A stretch of 64,000 nucleotides of DNA from Uranotaenia lowii (Eukaryota > Arthropoda > Insecta > Diptera > Culicidae). Position numbers and translations under genes: made by a program. The stretch spans positions 90,602,722-90,666,721 of the forward strand of contig NC_073691.1 of assembly GCF_029784155.1 (NCBI RefSeq), given 5' to 3'. Shown one piece after another: positions 22,400-34,699 of the stretch; within the stretch, counting starts at the first letter, position 1, and every line of letters starts with the position of its first letter. The notes below the pieces were generated by a model. That model ran no database searches. It saw only the letters and a program-made list of their open reading frames with translations, and was not told the DNA's origin.

Positions 22400-23790
22400 G
22401 AGCAACAATTGAAAGAATTTTGGTTGAAAACTTTATGATATTTGATGTGGTTTGAAGGTCTCGAAGGAATGATTTATTCTAAAATATATAAAAAAAAAAG
22501 TATGGATTTTGTTTTATTTTTGCCAAGAGCTAGGGCACCTTAGGGTCAACTTTCCTTCAACAAAGAATTAAAGCTACTTTCATCGCAATGTTTTCGTACC
22601 ACAAAAATGTTTCTAATTTTTTTTACGGAACCAAGTATCGTTATGGTTTTTTTAAGCATATACATTTTAAAGACAATGCAAAAGAAGTGATTTGATAGTA
22701 TAAAAATAAATAGATGAAAACATGCAAATGGGATCATGTCTCCTCATTCTTCTTACCTGTTTTATTTAGCAATCCAATTTAAAAACCGATAATGGTGAAT
22801 TCCTTTCATATAACGCTACTGTAGATAGAAATGTGACTTTATTATTCATGAAATGTCTTTTTCAAGTTGTGACGTGAAAAAAGGTACAGCTCAATATTAA
22901 TAACTATTCGTTTAAATGAACAAAGTCTCATGTATCTTCTAATTTTTCAAGCATTTCGTCCGACCCATTCCAATGTTGATTTTTATGAATTTTCAACCCG
23001 TCTTCCGATAGCACAATCGAAAATACACACCCTCATTCGCTTAGCCTGTTCCCGAGCGATATAATGGTTCACCTTTAACTTCCGGAAAAGCAATTCCGAA
23101 GCGCAAACTTCTGCCGGATCGGTTATCCCCGGCAAATGCGTATGACAGGTCAGACAGAGTCAGCCAAATGTCAAACTTGTCTCGCGTATCATTTCATGAG
23201 ATGGTCCGCAGCCAGCCAGCAGCCAACATCCGTATCAGTTCTGTTCTGACTCGTAGTACAACTATTTTTTTTCTTATATGTACATATGTGTGTATTTTCT
23301 GTTTTGCACGGTGCCAAAGTTCAATTGGGTGGGATTTTCGAGGACTGCTCGGGATGACAGGAGGATGAGTGTTTTTCGTTAGAGCTGCCTTTCAAGAAAA
23401 TATGTTAACATTGATGAAGACAAAAAATCCCTACACATGGGATTTTTATCTCACATTTCTGGACTCTGGCGGAAGGAAATGCTTAATGGCAGAGCTCAGA
23501 TATGAGGGCAGTTGGTTAGAATCAAGTCTGATATAACAGTCTATGAGCATATCGAATTTACAGAAATTGTTGAGAAAGTGCAGCTTGCTCTCACCCGTCG
23601 ATTATTTATAAATTTCATACCTTGAAAAGCTTAAAAAATATCTGATTCCATTGAAGAGAGTCAGTTAATTTAAGGTTAAGGTCAGTTAAGCTGTTGAAAA
23701 TTATGTGTACTATTTGAGTAAAAACTGCATACTCAAAGGCATTTATTGGCTTAACAGTCTAGAGTATACAATTACAACGTCTAGAACATC
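22400..23790. other. Long stretch with no recognisable gene
   Basis: Mostly AT-rich. The part at 22940-23240 is more balanced in composition and contains CCGATAGCACAATCG- and CCGGATCGG-like short palindromes, but no coding similarity. A 66-codon frame at 23168 has no family motifs. Confidence 0.3.
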
Positions 23791-23795
23791 TAGAA

Positions 23796-24660
23796 TAGGG
23801 TTACCATATCCCGCAACTCCAAATGAGAACATTGAGTTTATTTAAAAAAAAAAAACCAGGAGAAACTTTAAACAGTAGAACACCGCATATCCGAACTATT
23901 GTTTTCTGAGCTTCCGCGTTATCCCAGCCATGGTTGACACATGATCAATATATTTATCGAGCTTCGCGCCCGGATGTTATGCAAAAGGATGTACAGTCTA
24001 CTGTACAGAATCCTGCTTACCCGAGGTAGTCGGAGGAGGGACCACCTCGGATTATCGAAATCCATTGACAAACCCTATCCTTATGCTCATGTTTTGCATA
24101 TAACTCAGGCGCATAGCTCGGTTCTTACATTGGTTTTTATTTTTCTATCTAATCGACGTTTCTCTCATGTTTAGACTTTAAACTTGTAAAAAACTTCGCT
24201 TTAAGCGCAAAAATATATCGCGATGATAAAACAAACACATTTTACATGGATTTTGTATAAAAATTGTGGCTTGGATAACGTGGAAGCTCGGATAATCAGA
24301 GCTCGGATAAGTGGGGTTCTACTGTAAATATTTCGTTTTATCTGAAGTGGCACCGAGATATTTCAATTCAATCAAATACAGCAAATTTCTTGGATTTTAT
24401 GTGACAAACATTACAACTATAAATTATCTTCTATTCTTGGGTACCTAAATTTAGTACATATTGATTAATGTTTGCTTAATCAAAGGCGCTTATCGCGCTC
24501 ACTATAACGACTGAAAATGCAAGGTTTTTGAAACAAGATATTAAAGTAATTTGTTGAAAGCTGTATTCATTTCGTAATTTTTGCATAAGATGGGAAAAAA
24601 ATTCATCAAATAAAAAAAAATACGTTGATTTTTCTAAACTAATGTCTTCCAACGAAAAAA
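23796..24660. mobile_element. Second copy of the TAGGGTTACCATA element, end-truncated, with nested pogo-like MITE
   Basis: Starts TAGGGTTACCATATCCCGC, matching the inverted right end of the 21224 element. It follows that element in reverse order to about 24660, where a family C repeat begins. It contains CAGTAGAACACCGCATATCC (23873) and CGGATAAGTGGGGTTCTACTG (to 24324), the inverted ends of a pogo/Tigger-like MITE. Nested ends at about 24003 (ACAGAATCCTGCTTACCCGAG) suggest one pogo-like copy inside another. Confidence 0.6.
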
Positions 24661-27389
24661 AGTACCGTCAAACGAGGCATCGTGCAACAGCAGTGTTAGA
24701 TGCAATTCATTTGTATATCACAACATGATGATGGCATAGTTCTCACATCATGAGATAGTTTTTTGAAGTTTTTGATTCTCAATGAAAATTTTAAAAATCG
24801 AGCAATTAATCTAGATTCTAGAATGTTACATGTTTCGACGCCGTAAAAACTTTCACTAAGTATGTATAACGGATTTGCTTAATGATATCACCTACAAATT
24901 TTATATTACTTTTATTTATAATTTCTTCGGCGGCGGAAAGCTTTTAAAATACATGTTTCCTTCCAAATTTAGAAGTTCCAAAATTCGAACGTTCCGAATT
25001 TTATGCATTTGGAAAATTAAAAAATCTCATTTTATGCCACATGCTATTCTTCAGTATTGTACGTTCAATTGAATGCAATACATATTAGATTATTCATCAA
25101 TGCTTGCTAAAGCTTTGATTACTGGAATAAAAATCATAGTGGAAACCACTATAAATCTATAATAGTGTGATTTTGTGACCTCCATTGGAAATTCTTGACA
25201 AATAATAAAGATACAGTACATTTCAACTAGCAAGATCTGTTCAAGGATACTTTTAAAGTTACGATACAAAAATAAATAAAAATATATCAACGGTTATTAT
25301 AACTCTTAAAAAACATTAAAAAAATGTCCTTTACTGAAACTTGGATCAAAATTTGTGTGCTTTTGGGCTGCAACACTCGAAATTTTAAATTTGTTCAAAG
25401 ACTCAAATGTTAATTTTTTAATACATATATACAATACATACAATTATTTAAATAAAACTGCTTCGGGGTGTGAAGGTCAATTTAGTTATTAATTGCAAGT
25501 ATTTAGCCTAAGGTTGCCAAAAGATTTTCAGCACGTATCTGGACCGAACATATACGGGCTATTTTATCTAAAAACCTGGCAAAATCCAGGCATTTGATAT
25601 CAAAATTGTCGACCAAAATCCGTGAAAAATCCGGGCAAATTTAGTTTAAACCCAGTGATTATAAAAATCAAGAAAAAATAAACTCGACAAAAAATTTCAT
25701 CAAAATTTAAAATCAGGAGTTTTCAAATCGTATTTAAGGCTTTCGTTTCATGATTATTTTTTGAAACTTGCTCCAAAAATTTCGTTTTGGACGCATAAAT
25801 AAATAATAAAAATCAACACAATTAAATAGTTTTTTTTAGTTTGATTTGAGAATGAGATTGAGATTAAACCCGGGTAAAATCTTATCGAACAGTTTCAAAA
25901 AATGCATACGAATTTATCTCCTCTAAAACAAGTTGAAATTTTGGAATTTCGTAAAAATTGTGAACTATCTGGGAGAAAACCGGGCGTTTCTCTTCCGGGC
26001 AATCGGACCGGATCGGGCATTTCTCTTTTTTTTTCTTAGGAAATCCGGGCAAGCCCGGTTGAAACCGAGCAATCTTGAATGCTTATGGGATATTTATCTA
26101 TATTCAGATACATTAAATTATCGTTATCACTTCAAAAAAAATGCGATAGTCTTTCCAATATTTTTATGTTGTTACTCATGAAAGTTTTAAATATTCAAAA
26201 AAGTGATTTCGAGTGCTTAAATATCAAATTTTCTGTGAGTTACGTTGTTTAATAACAAAACAGAGGCTATCTAAGAACTACTTTTTTGTAAATGATGAAA
26301 TTTGATTATCCTGTTAGGTACATCTCAACTTTTGTGTTCGAATGATTAAACAAAAATACACGGGTTTTGGATATAAATATGTTTTTTCTTATTTGATTTT
26401 AGTTTTTGTTGTTTGAAAACAACATTTATTCTTTGCGTTTACGATAAGTGATAAAATAAATTTTGATTTCTATGCTGATACTTCAAAAACAGTGAAAAGC
26501 TAATAATTGTAAAATTAGGCTTCTAAAAATGCTATTTTGCAATTTGGTTTCCTTTCCGCTTGTTCCTACAGCGGATGCAATTTTAAAATTTTATTCTTGA
26601 CCTGGTCTCAAGAATCAATTATTGGTTTAGCACGATTTTTAAATATTTTATTCAAAAATTTATACTTACGCAGAGAGCTAAAGAGCCGCATGCGGCTCGC
26701 AAGATGCAGGTTGCCGACCCATGTCCTATACCAACACTGTTGGTGTAAACATATGTTTCGAAAATCACTAATTTTGATTTAATCAATATTATTATAATAC
26801 AGTTGCCAGGCTGGGCTACAACGCATGAAAATGCAAATTCAAGATTCACCTCTTGAATCTTGTTTCCATATGCTAGAATATGATTGCTATGCATCAAGCG
26901 TTTGTAAATTTCAATATTTCATCCATCCAACCATTAATTTTTATTGGTTCAGCTGATAGAACTTGAAATAGTATTTTTTTACCCCTAAATGTATGCAGCA
27001 CCCATACGCTTACTCTTTAAATACATTTTTGACAGAAAAAAATGTAAAATTTAATTCTAACAAAACCAAAAATTACTGCGATTGGTGCTTTATGTGTTAT
27101 GACATTACAAATGTATCAAAAACCATAAATTTTCAAACATTTTATTAGATTTTTCATTAATTACAGAGTTTGTTGCAACTTACCCTTTTTTCTTAGTAGG
27201 GTGAAAATCGCTTGTTTTGGTAAATTTAAAAATAACTGGTAAAACCAATATTTTTTTCCGACTACGTCAGTTTGGTGTCCCATCAACCTTAAAACTTTCG
27301 ATGTACAAGAGGTATGATTATCTGTAAGCATTAAGATTTTAGAAGCCATTGAAGTTGAAAAATGTTGAATGTTGCCCCAGTTGACGGTA
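24661..27389 (+). mobile_element. Family C repeat copy 2 with a roughly 1.8-kb internal insertion
   Basis: AGTACCGTCAAACGAGGCAT to about 24905 matches the left part of the 2252 copy. Homology resumes at about 26720 (CCTATACCAACACTGTTGGTG) and ends GCCCCAGTTGACGGTA at 27389. The DNA between is additional and includes the GCCCGG-type hAT-like copy at 25509. The left end sits exactly at the break of the 23796 element. Confidence 0.55.
25509..26083 (-). mobile_element. Second copy of the GCCCGG-type hAT-like element
   Basis: Reverse-orientation relative of 440-898. It begins CTAAGGTTGCCAAAAGATTT and shares AGCACGTATC, AAAACCTGGC, GCATTTGATATCAAAATTG and TTTCATGATTATTTTT blocks in the same order. 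It ends with repeated CCGGGCA words (about 25980-26060). No clean terminal pair or target duplication is visible. Confidence 0.5.
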
Positions 27390-27464
27390 AATCTTTTCTA
27401 TTATTTTTTTAATGGGATTTTCATCCTCTGGGATGATTCATCCCTATATCTTCTTTATGATTTC

Positions 27465-27895
27465 AGCTAGTAGAACTTTATATACTATTTTTGCCCCTAA
27501 ATGTATGTAGCATTCTTATGCTTATTCTTTAAAAAACATTTTTGACAGAAAAGAGTGCAAAATTTAATTCGATCAAAACCAAAAATTATTGCAATTGGTG
27601 CTTTATGACTATAAAATCACAAATATATTAAAAGCTTTAAATTTTGAATCATTTTCATTTTATTTTACAAAAATAAAGTTTGTTGCAACTTACCTGTTTT
27701 TCTTTGTAGGGTGAAAATTGCATATTTATTTAAATTTAAAAATAACTGGTGAAACCAACATTTTTTCTAACTACCTCAATTTGAAGTCCCATCAACCTTC
27801 AAACTTTTAATGTACAAGCGGTATGATTATCTGTGAACATAAAGTTTTTAGAAGCCATTGAAGTTGAAAAGTGTTGCACTATCTTCAGGTTTACG
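27465..27895 (+). repeat. Family C repeat, partial third copy
   Basis: Repeats the right-hand part of the family: TTTCAGCTAGTAGAAC, CCCCTAAATGTATGTAGCA, TTTGTTGCAACTTACC, and GAAGCCATTGAAGTTGAAAA, ending near 27895 in a decayed terminus. It lies directly downstream of copy 2 in the same orientation. Confidence 0.5.
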
Positions 27896-27899
27896 GAAT

Positions 27900-29640
27900 T
27901 TATTTAAATTTCTTATTTTCGAAAATAGTTCCTAGTAGTTGCCATTTAAAAAAAAAAGTTGTAAAAAATGAACTATAGATTTAAAGATTTTAATTTAAAT
28001 AATTTTGTTTTTACATACTTAACAAGAAAGTAGTAAGGTAGTTCCACAAGCATGATCATTTGGGCATTGGTAAAAAATTCAAATATTCAGGAATTAAAGG
28101 AAGATATTAAGTTTGCGGCTCAAAACATATTTATAATCTTGCTCCGAATCTGGACACTGCCTTTGAAGATGACTTCGAAATCTGAATTCCGGATTTGAAA
28201 ACGATCTTTGAATTCCCGACCAGATATCTCTTATTTGAGTTCTGAATTGTTGACTCTTCGGTTATTTATTCAAAATTAAAAAAAAATACTTATAAATCTG
28301 AAGTAAAATCGCGAATGATGAAAATGTTCCACATTTTTCAATTCTGGATCAGCAATATGAAACTTTTTTCAGGTTCATTTCTGGATAAGAATCAAATGTA
28401 AAAATTTCAAATCTTAAAGATGGTCTGTAATTTTAAATATTTCCTTTTCATATTCCAAAAGAATGAGTTTCTAAACTCAAACATAAAAGTTTGAAATGTA
28501 GAACCGAGTTTGGAATCAGGATTTCAAACTGAAGTCAGATACAATAAACGGGATACAGAATCCGAATTTTTATCAGAGAGATCGATTTTGAATGTTTTTA
28601 AACAAGTTTGGAACCACAAAATCGGGAATTATTCGGGCCGTGCCAATCCTGGATATTTTCTCCAATACCCGTCTTGATTATTAAATAGAAATCATGAAGG
28701 AAAACAATTGACTGTTAATAATAAATATACATCAGTCAATTTTAAATCATAGTTTAGGCTTATAAAAAATCGTCCACATTGTATTTAAAAAAAACTGCTC
28801 AAAAATTTAAACTCAAAATACATTATTTTAATGACTCAATTTGAATTTTTGCTTGATTTTGCAAATAAAGTGAAAAAAATTGGGCAAAATCTTGGCGATT
28901 TGCTTAGTGTTTCTTACTGGAATCCGATAATCGGGGCTAAATTTCTATCAACAAGTTAGAATTTTTTTTCGAGATTCTGAGTCGAGATTGTTACTTTTGA
29001 ATAATTTTAGTCGTTCTTCAAAATGTTATTTGAAATTTGTTATTTTGAGTTTCTAGAAAAGAACATTTTGTTTAGCATTCTTGGAACAACTCATAATTTT
29101 AGGTCTCCCATAATCGCCGGGAGACTTAAAACATTAAAATCTATGATACAAATTAAGTTTTGGAGTATTTTGTGCAATTTTAAATATTCAGACTCATCTA
29201 AAATCAAATCTTTGATCATGAAAACTAATTTCAAAATTCACCCTTTATTTTGAGAGGGACTCAACCAAAAGTTTATTTTCTATCTTCAGCACTTGCATTT
29301 TGCTTATACAGGTTGGAACCCCAGACTCAGCCTAAATATCATTATGCAGTTTTGGACAGCCTATTGCATACTTTAAGGCACCTTTTAAATCAGTCAGGCA
29401 AATAGCAATTTCTGAATAATTTGAAAACTGTTTGCCCCTAAACTCTTACAGTGCTGAATGCTGTTTGTACCTATCTAAGCACTACTGTTGGATGAAGTGT
29501 ATGATAAAAAAATACTTAACACTCATTTTAATATCTTTACAAATATTGAAGTCCAAACAAAAGGATTATGCGTTCGAGTTTTATTTTATTATATGGACTG
29601 GACACTGACCAAAAAGTACTCATTGAACAAAATTGCTGTA
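27900..29640. other. AT-rich stretch, no gene recognised
   Basis: Low-complexity AT-rich sequence. GGGCCGTGCCAATCCTGG near 28637 and the following region weakly resemble the GCCCGG-type hAT-like ends, too weakly to annotate. No convincing coding frame. Confidence 0.3.
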
Positions 29641-29648
29641 TAAAGATA

Positions 29649-29956
29649 CAGTAGAATCCCGCTGTTCTGATCTCCGGTTATCCCAGTGTCCTCAAACAAA
29701 ATCAATGGAACGTTGTGATTTATCACCGCAATATATTGTTTTGCGAATTAATCAACGTTTTTCGGTGAGTTCAAAGTCTAAACTTATAGGAAAACTTGGA
29801 TTAAATAAAATTAGACAATCCTTATGTATCTACTATGCTGTGCGCCTGTATGTATGCAATACCGTTACGATGGATAAGGTTTGTCAATGTATTTCTTGGA
29901 TTTCGGAGTTTCAGGAACCTTTACCCCGTCTCACTCGGGTAAGCGGGGATCTACTG
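29649..29956. mobile_element. 308-bp pogo/Tigger-like MITE with TA duplication
   Basis: Begins (TA)CAGTAGAATCCCGCTG and ends AGCGGGGATCTACTG(TA). The inverted termini and TA duplication fit the pogo branch of Tc1/mariner. Interior blocks (TTTATCACCGCAATATA, GGTTTGTCAATGTATTTC) are shared with the pogo-like segments inside the elements at 21224 and 23796. Confidence 0.7.
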
Positions 29957-30092
29957 TAGTCAAAAAAGAACTTGATAAATCACTGAAAAATTTCAAATTG
30001 AGATTGTAATGAAAACATTGTTTTTTTTTCAATTCAAAAGTAAAAAATATTTCAAGGACGAAGAAATTTCAGTACAGTTGAACCCCGCTTTT

Positions 30093-31791
30093 GAGTTATT
30101 GAACTTTGTTTGAAAACTTTAACAAAATGTGATTGGAAGATATTTTTTCAAAATTTTTTTACAAAAATCATTATAAAATATTTATTTCAATATGTAAATC
30201 GTTGGAGTATGATATGAACTTCCAAATGCCATTTTTTCAAAGCAATAGGAGACTCTCAATTTTTTTAAGAAGAAGTTTTCCAAAATTTATGTTATGGGTA
30301 TAATTGATCCCCAGAGTCCAAAAAGATGTAGGTACACCGGGGTAAGTGTGGACGATGGATATTAAAACAATACTGTGCTCTATTTTCTCAAACTTTTAAT
30401 GCAGAATGTTCAATTTCATTGTAATCTATCCAATAACTTTGAAAAAGTTACGATTCAGACAATAACGGATGTTTACAGCGACTTTTTGGAATTTTCTATT
30501 TTCAACTACGATGTCGAGTTGATGTGCATCTTTTTCAATAGCAAATTTCTCGTGAAAAGCTGGCTCTCAGTGAAAAACTCTACATTGAAATAATCCTTAC
30601 ATTCCAAACAACCAGTTAGGAAAAGAAACGGCGGTTAAAAATGAAGAAAAAAGAGTTTATTTACAAAAAACTAAAATTTTGTCTCCAACCGTTGCCTGGG
30701 GTTAGTGTGGACGGCTTTAAAAAGACTTGATGTTTACACATTTTTCAATTTTCTTTCCTTCATCCTTCATGAATTGTATTATTTAGCTATTTTTGGCATT
30801 CGGATCATGAAAAATTTGGGTAAAGTACTTGTTTGTCTGTGTTTTTGATAAAATCGGACCTCGTGTGTTGCAACATAAATTACACACAATAATTATTGAA
30901 AGATGCCTTACTAATAGTATCATAAACTTTTTTTTTCAAAGTTTTGGACGGTTCGAGCAATAAAATAACGTATTCAACCAAGAAAACACTTTTTTTTTTG
31001 AAAATTTCCTTAAAATCAAAGGGAAAATCTACCGTCCACACTTACCCCATAAAGCGGGGAAAGTGAAGCGCCAGCAGTCCATTACAATTTACGTGATGAC
31101 TTTTCTCGCTTTGCTTCTATCGAGCTCATATCTTCAGCGTTTGTGAACAACATGTAATTTTATGAACATTGCTCCACTGCTGATTTTTTTTAATGATTTT
31201 TTAAAGTTGAACTATACGAAAAACCGTCCACACTTACCCCGGTGTACCTTACATTTCATCTGAATGGATCGTGATCAATGGTTATCATTAAATTACTGAT
31301 ATCTGACCAATAACTAATGTATATTGAGTAATTATCTGTTAAAAAGGGCTTAAAAACTGTATTTATCTAAAAACTTTAAAATTGTGCCTTAAAGTATGCA
31401 ATGACTTTAGGGTAGATGACAAACTTTTACAATTCTCTTTGTCTCATACTTTTAAATTATGAATATATAAGCTAATATTGCAAGAAATAGTCAACGGACC
31501 TTTTATCTTTGGATTTTATTAGGTTTTTGCCTAGGGTCAGGGCATCCTGAATAAGAGATCAAGTCTCCTTTAGTAAAGGATCAAGTCTCCTGTAACTTAA
31601 AAAATATCACATTCTTTTTAGTCTCACGAAAATGCTTCTAGTCATCTACGAGTTCATATATCGTTCTAACTTTTGGAGCATATTAACTTGAATTTAAACG
31701 CTGTCGGAAAATACAAAATACGGCGAGTTTCTAAATTTAGCCATAGATCAAATAAGAAAAGAGGATCAAGTATCCCCATCCTCCACTAAAT
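30093..31791 (+). mobile_element. Family B MITE copy 2, left-truncated and interrupted
   Basis: Homology with 1170-2118 starts inside the element (GAGTTATTGAACTTTGTTTG), proceeds to about 30330, is interrupted by a 918-bp element, and resumes with CATCTGAATGGATCGTGATC. It ends GGATCAAGTATCCCCATCCTC near 31791. The left end is replaced by CAGTTGAACCCCGCTT, which resembles a pogo-like end. Confidence 0.55.
30331..31248. mobile_element. 918-bp TIR element (GGTACACCGGGGTAAGTGTG), nested in family B
   Basis: Perfect terminal inverted repeats of at least 24 bp starting GGTACACCGGGGTAAGTGTG, mirrored at 31225-31248. Internal partial copies of the same word occur at about 30700 (GGGGTTAGTGTGGACGG) and, inverted, at about 31030 (CCGTCCACACTTACCCC). 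The interior is AT-rich and has no coding similarity. The target duplication is not certain; TA is possible. Confidence 0.65.
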
Positions 31792-31799
31792 GTATTTTT

Positions 31800-33900
31800 T
31801 TACTAAAACCTCCATTTTGAGCTCACTGTTTTATTCTTAATCAGTTGCTGCGCTTAAATGATTCCTTTAAAATTTTATCAAATTTAGAAGTTTTCTTTTG
31901 TTTTAATTTTCATAAACATAAGTAATTTGCCAGCAAGAGCTTCACTAATCGAAATTTCAGCCCAGTTCAGACTTCTTTCTAACCGAACCGAACTCGTACC
32001 ATCCACCGAAATGTTTCTGTTTCTGTTTACTTCCACATAACCCGGAGGAAAAGCCAGAACGACGACGAAGCAATAGGTACAAGGTACCGGCAAGGATGCT
32101 AACCGAAATGTGAAGGAAGTGTTTAAATATTTACTTTATCTTCCATTTTCACATATCATCATCATCATCTTCGTCGTTGGCGTCGTCGTCATTTTTGGGG
32201 TAGCAATAGTAGAAAACAGCGAGTAACATCGCATTTCCTCCAGTTCTGGTGGTTTCAACTTGGTTCCAAACATCACTAGTAGTGTGTGTGTGTGTGTGTG
32301 TTTGTTTGCTTTTTTCTACTCTCTTGGCGCATATTATGGAATAAGGTTTTAAAAAGTTCAATATCGTTGATTAGTTTGTCGGGTTGAAATGAGGGTTCAG
32401 ATGAATTGAGCCTCTTTCATCAACAACATACATAGTGATACCATTGATTTTGAATTCTTTTCGTTGGGGTTTCACTTCTGTTTAGCGTAAACAGCTCTGA
32501 GTGTGTTCATATCAATAGGAACCTCCAAAGGATAAATTGAAAAAAGAAACAATCGGTAAATCGGTAGACATAAATGACCCATTCCAGCGTTCGTCACATG
32601 CTTTGGAGAAAACTTTTTTTTGTGATACATGTGATAACTTTTAGGTGTCGAAATTTCACCAGACAAACTAGGTATCGCCGTGCTTTGCTCGAGTAAAACC
32701 TTCAATTTGCAGCTAAGTTTTTTTTTGTCTATGTAGGGGTTTACAATATAGTGCTTTTTTTCTTCGGTTTTTTGAAAATGTTTTGTATGAATTGATAAAA
32801 CAACTTGAAGTTTTTGATTTTCAAATCAAGTGCGATTTGTAATTTTACGAGCGATCTCCTTTCGTTGCGTCACGTTTGAAGGAAAAGAAGAAAACTACTT
32901 CTATTCAGCACCACGTAGATTTCGCAAAACACATGGATTTGATTTACTTTACAATGATAATGAGAAATAATAAATACGAACATTCGGCTGCGAAATAATG
33001 ATCGATGTTTTTTTCTCCCAAACCACGCTTAAGAAATCTATCCTTTATGGCTTCCCTGCTAAGCATCATAAACTTGAAATTTAGGTCATGATTAGAGCCG
33101 AAAGCATGCAACAAAAATACTAGAGAATGTATGTATCTCTTCCTCGTGGCGAACGAGGATATTTTCACTATCATCATTATTGAAAGAAAAGTGAAAGAAA
33201 CGGTTTTGGCTTGGTGCACAGTGGTTTGTTACTCGAAAAACGTGATCATGGGCTTTTTGAAGGCTTAAATGTCAAAATTGCTAGACGATGTGTTTTACAA
33301 TGTTTCATTGTTTTTAAATACGTATATTTTGTTGTAATTTATTTTCCTAATCACTCCACTTAAGAGTGAAATATATTTTCATTTTTTTAGTTTATAATCT
33401 AATCCCATCGACGTCTTCCTAAAAGTTGTCGATTCTAAGAATTGAAAAAAAAAATTAGAACACATTTAAGCTATATCTCTTGAAACAACATGTTTTAAAA
33501 CTTTTTTTAAATAACCTCCCTAACAAAACAATCATTTATCTTTTTTTGAAGCGAGTTTTGAGAGTATGTGTGTGAGTAAAAAACGAGAAATTTCCAATTT
33601 ACCATCTTTCTGTAAAAGTTTTATGCTCATGAAAGTTGAAAATTGCCTTTTTAAATGAAAATGTTTCTGTTTCCAAAGGTTAACAACCTTCAGAGATAGA
33701 AGAATGAAAACATGCTCTTTGAAAATGCTCAAAAAGTACCATTAAACTTCAAAACAGAGACTAGACAACTCCAATGAAGTTGTGCAGTTTTACAGTAGGC
33801 TATGGAAGCACACAATCTGAGAGCGATATTGGGTGAAGACGAATGTAAACAAACTGCTTCGAAAAATTGAATTTTGAAAAATATTTTCTGCCAATATTGA
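31800..33900. other. Long stretch with no recognisable gene
   Basis: AT-rich with a (TG)n microsatellite at 32282-32300 and a short ATC/GTC triplet-rich run at 32155-32195. Short open frames on both strands lack motifs. No terminal repeat pairs found. Confidence 0.3.
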
Positions 33901-33915
33901 GTGTTTTTGGGAAAA

Positions 33916-34690
33916 ATGGTAAGTAAGATAACGTTGTTTGTACTGTTTTTTATTATGTGCGTCATTTATCTGCACGATTTGCGTAATTACCCAGCTTTAA
34001 CACACTTGCTAAAGATAGTGAGAAATTTGAACTGTTAAAAACTAAAATTTTAAAATAGTGATTTCTCATTTGAAAGCACAAGATATTGGAAATCTTTTGT
34101 CATCAAAAGAAGAACATAGAATAGTGTAACTTAACCATCCCAGAGCTTAAAAATTAAAAATTAATTATTGCAGATAAAAACCCTTTAAAATAAGCACTTT
34201 GGTTTTTTTTAGGACGTAGATGAGCACATTATGACGATAGCATTGGATTTCGCAGATGTCTTGTCTTTTGCTGATGGTGGAAAAAGGATCGTAGAAGAAG
34301 GAAAAAGCGAACTTAAAGCTAATCATTTAGCCATGGTTGGAATCTAGGAAGAACGTCCGGACGGGTTTTTCATTTTCAGTGCATTTTCTTCGTCTCCTGG
34401 CACAAAATTTCATGAAATAAGGATCTGAATAAGATTTGATTTTGTAAGTTTCAAATGCTTCTGCAAAGCTGGTCAAGGAAGATGCAAGCATATGATGGAC
34501 AGCTTATTGCACATATTGAAGTACGTTTCTTGACTTGATAAAGTCAAGTTTCTTGACTTGGTAAACGAATTTAATTTCTTATAGGAATCCTAAGCTTTCG
34601 TTTTTTTCGGCGACTGATCTGCAACAAAAATGGAGCAGAATCGCAGCCCGTTTAGCGTCTGAAAAATATAAACCTACTTTGCTCCGTTAA
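33916..34690 (+). pseudogene. Decayed SWIM zinc-finger protein gene with canonical introns
   Basis: From an acceptor (TTTTTTTTAG, ending 34212) one frame runs to 34520: DVDEHIMTIALDFADVLSFA, GGKRIVEEGKSELKANHL, then a TAG (34345-34347), FFIFSAFSSSPGTKFHEI, a TGA (34426-34428), and FKCFCKAGQGRCKHMMDSLL. The C-F-C-x6-C-K-H pattern matches the SWIM zinc finger (CxCxnCxH). A 64-nt intron, GTACGT...TTATAG (34521-34584), keeps the frame and joins to NPKLSFFSATDLQQKWSRIA and a stop at 34688-34690. Upstream, an ATG at 33916-33918 is directly followed by GTAAGT, so the first exon may supply only the start Met; that joining is inference. Two in-frame stops suggest a recent pseudogene. SWIM proteins bind DNA or protein partners; the role of this one is unknown. 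Confidence 0.6.
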
Positions 34691-34699
34691 GCATAAATT

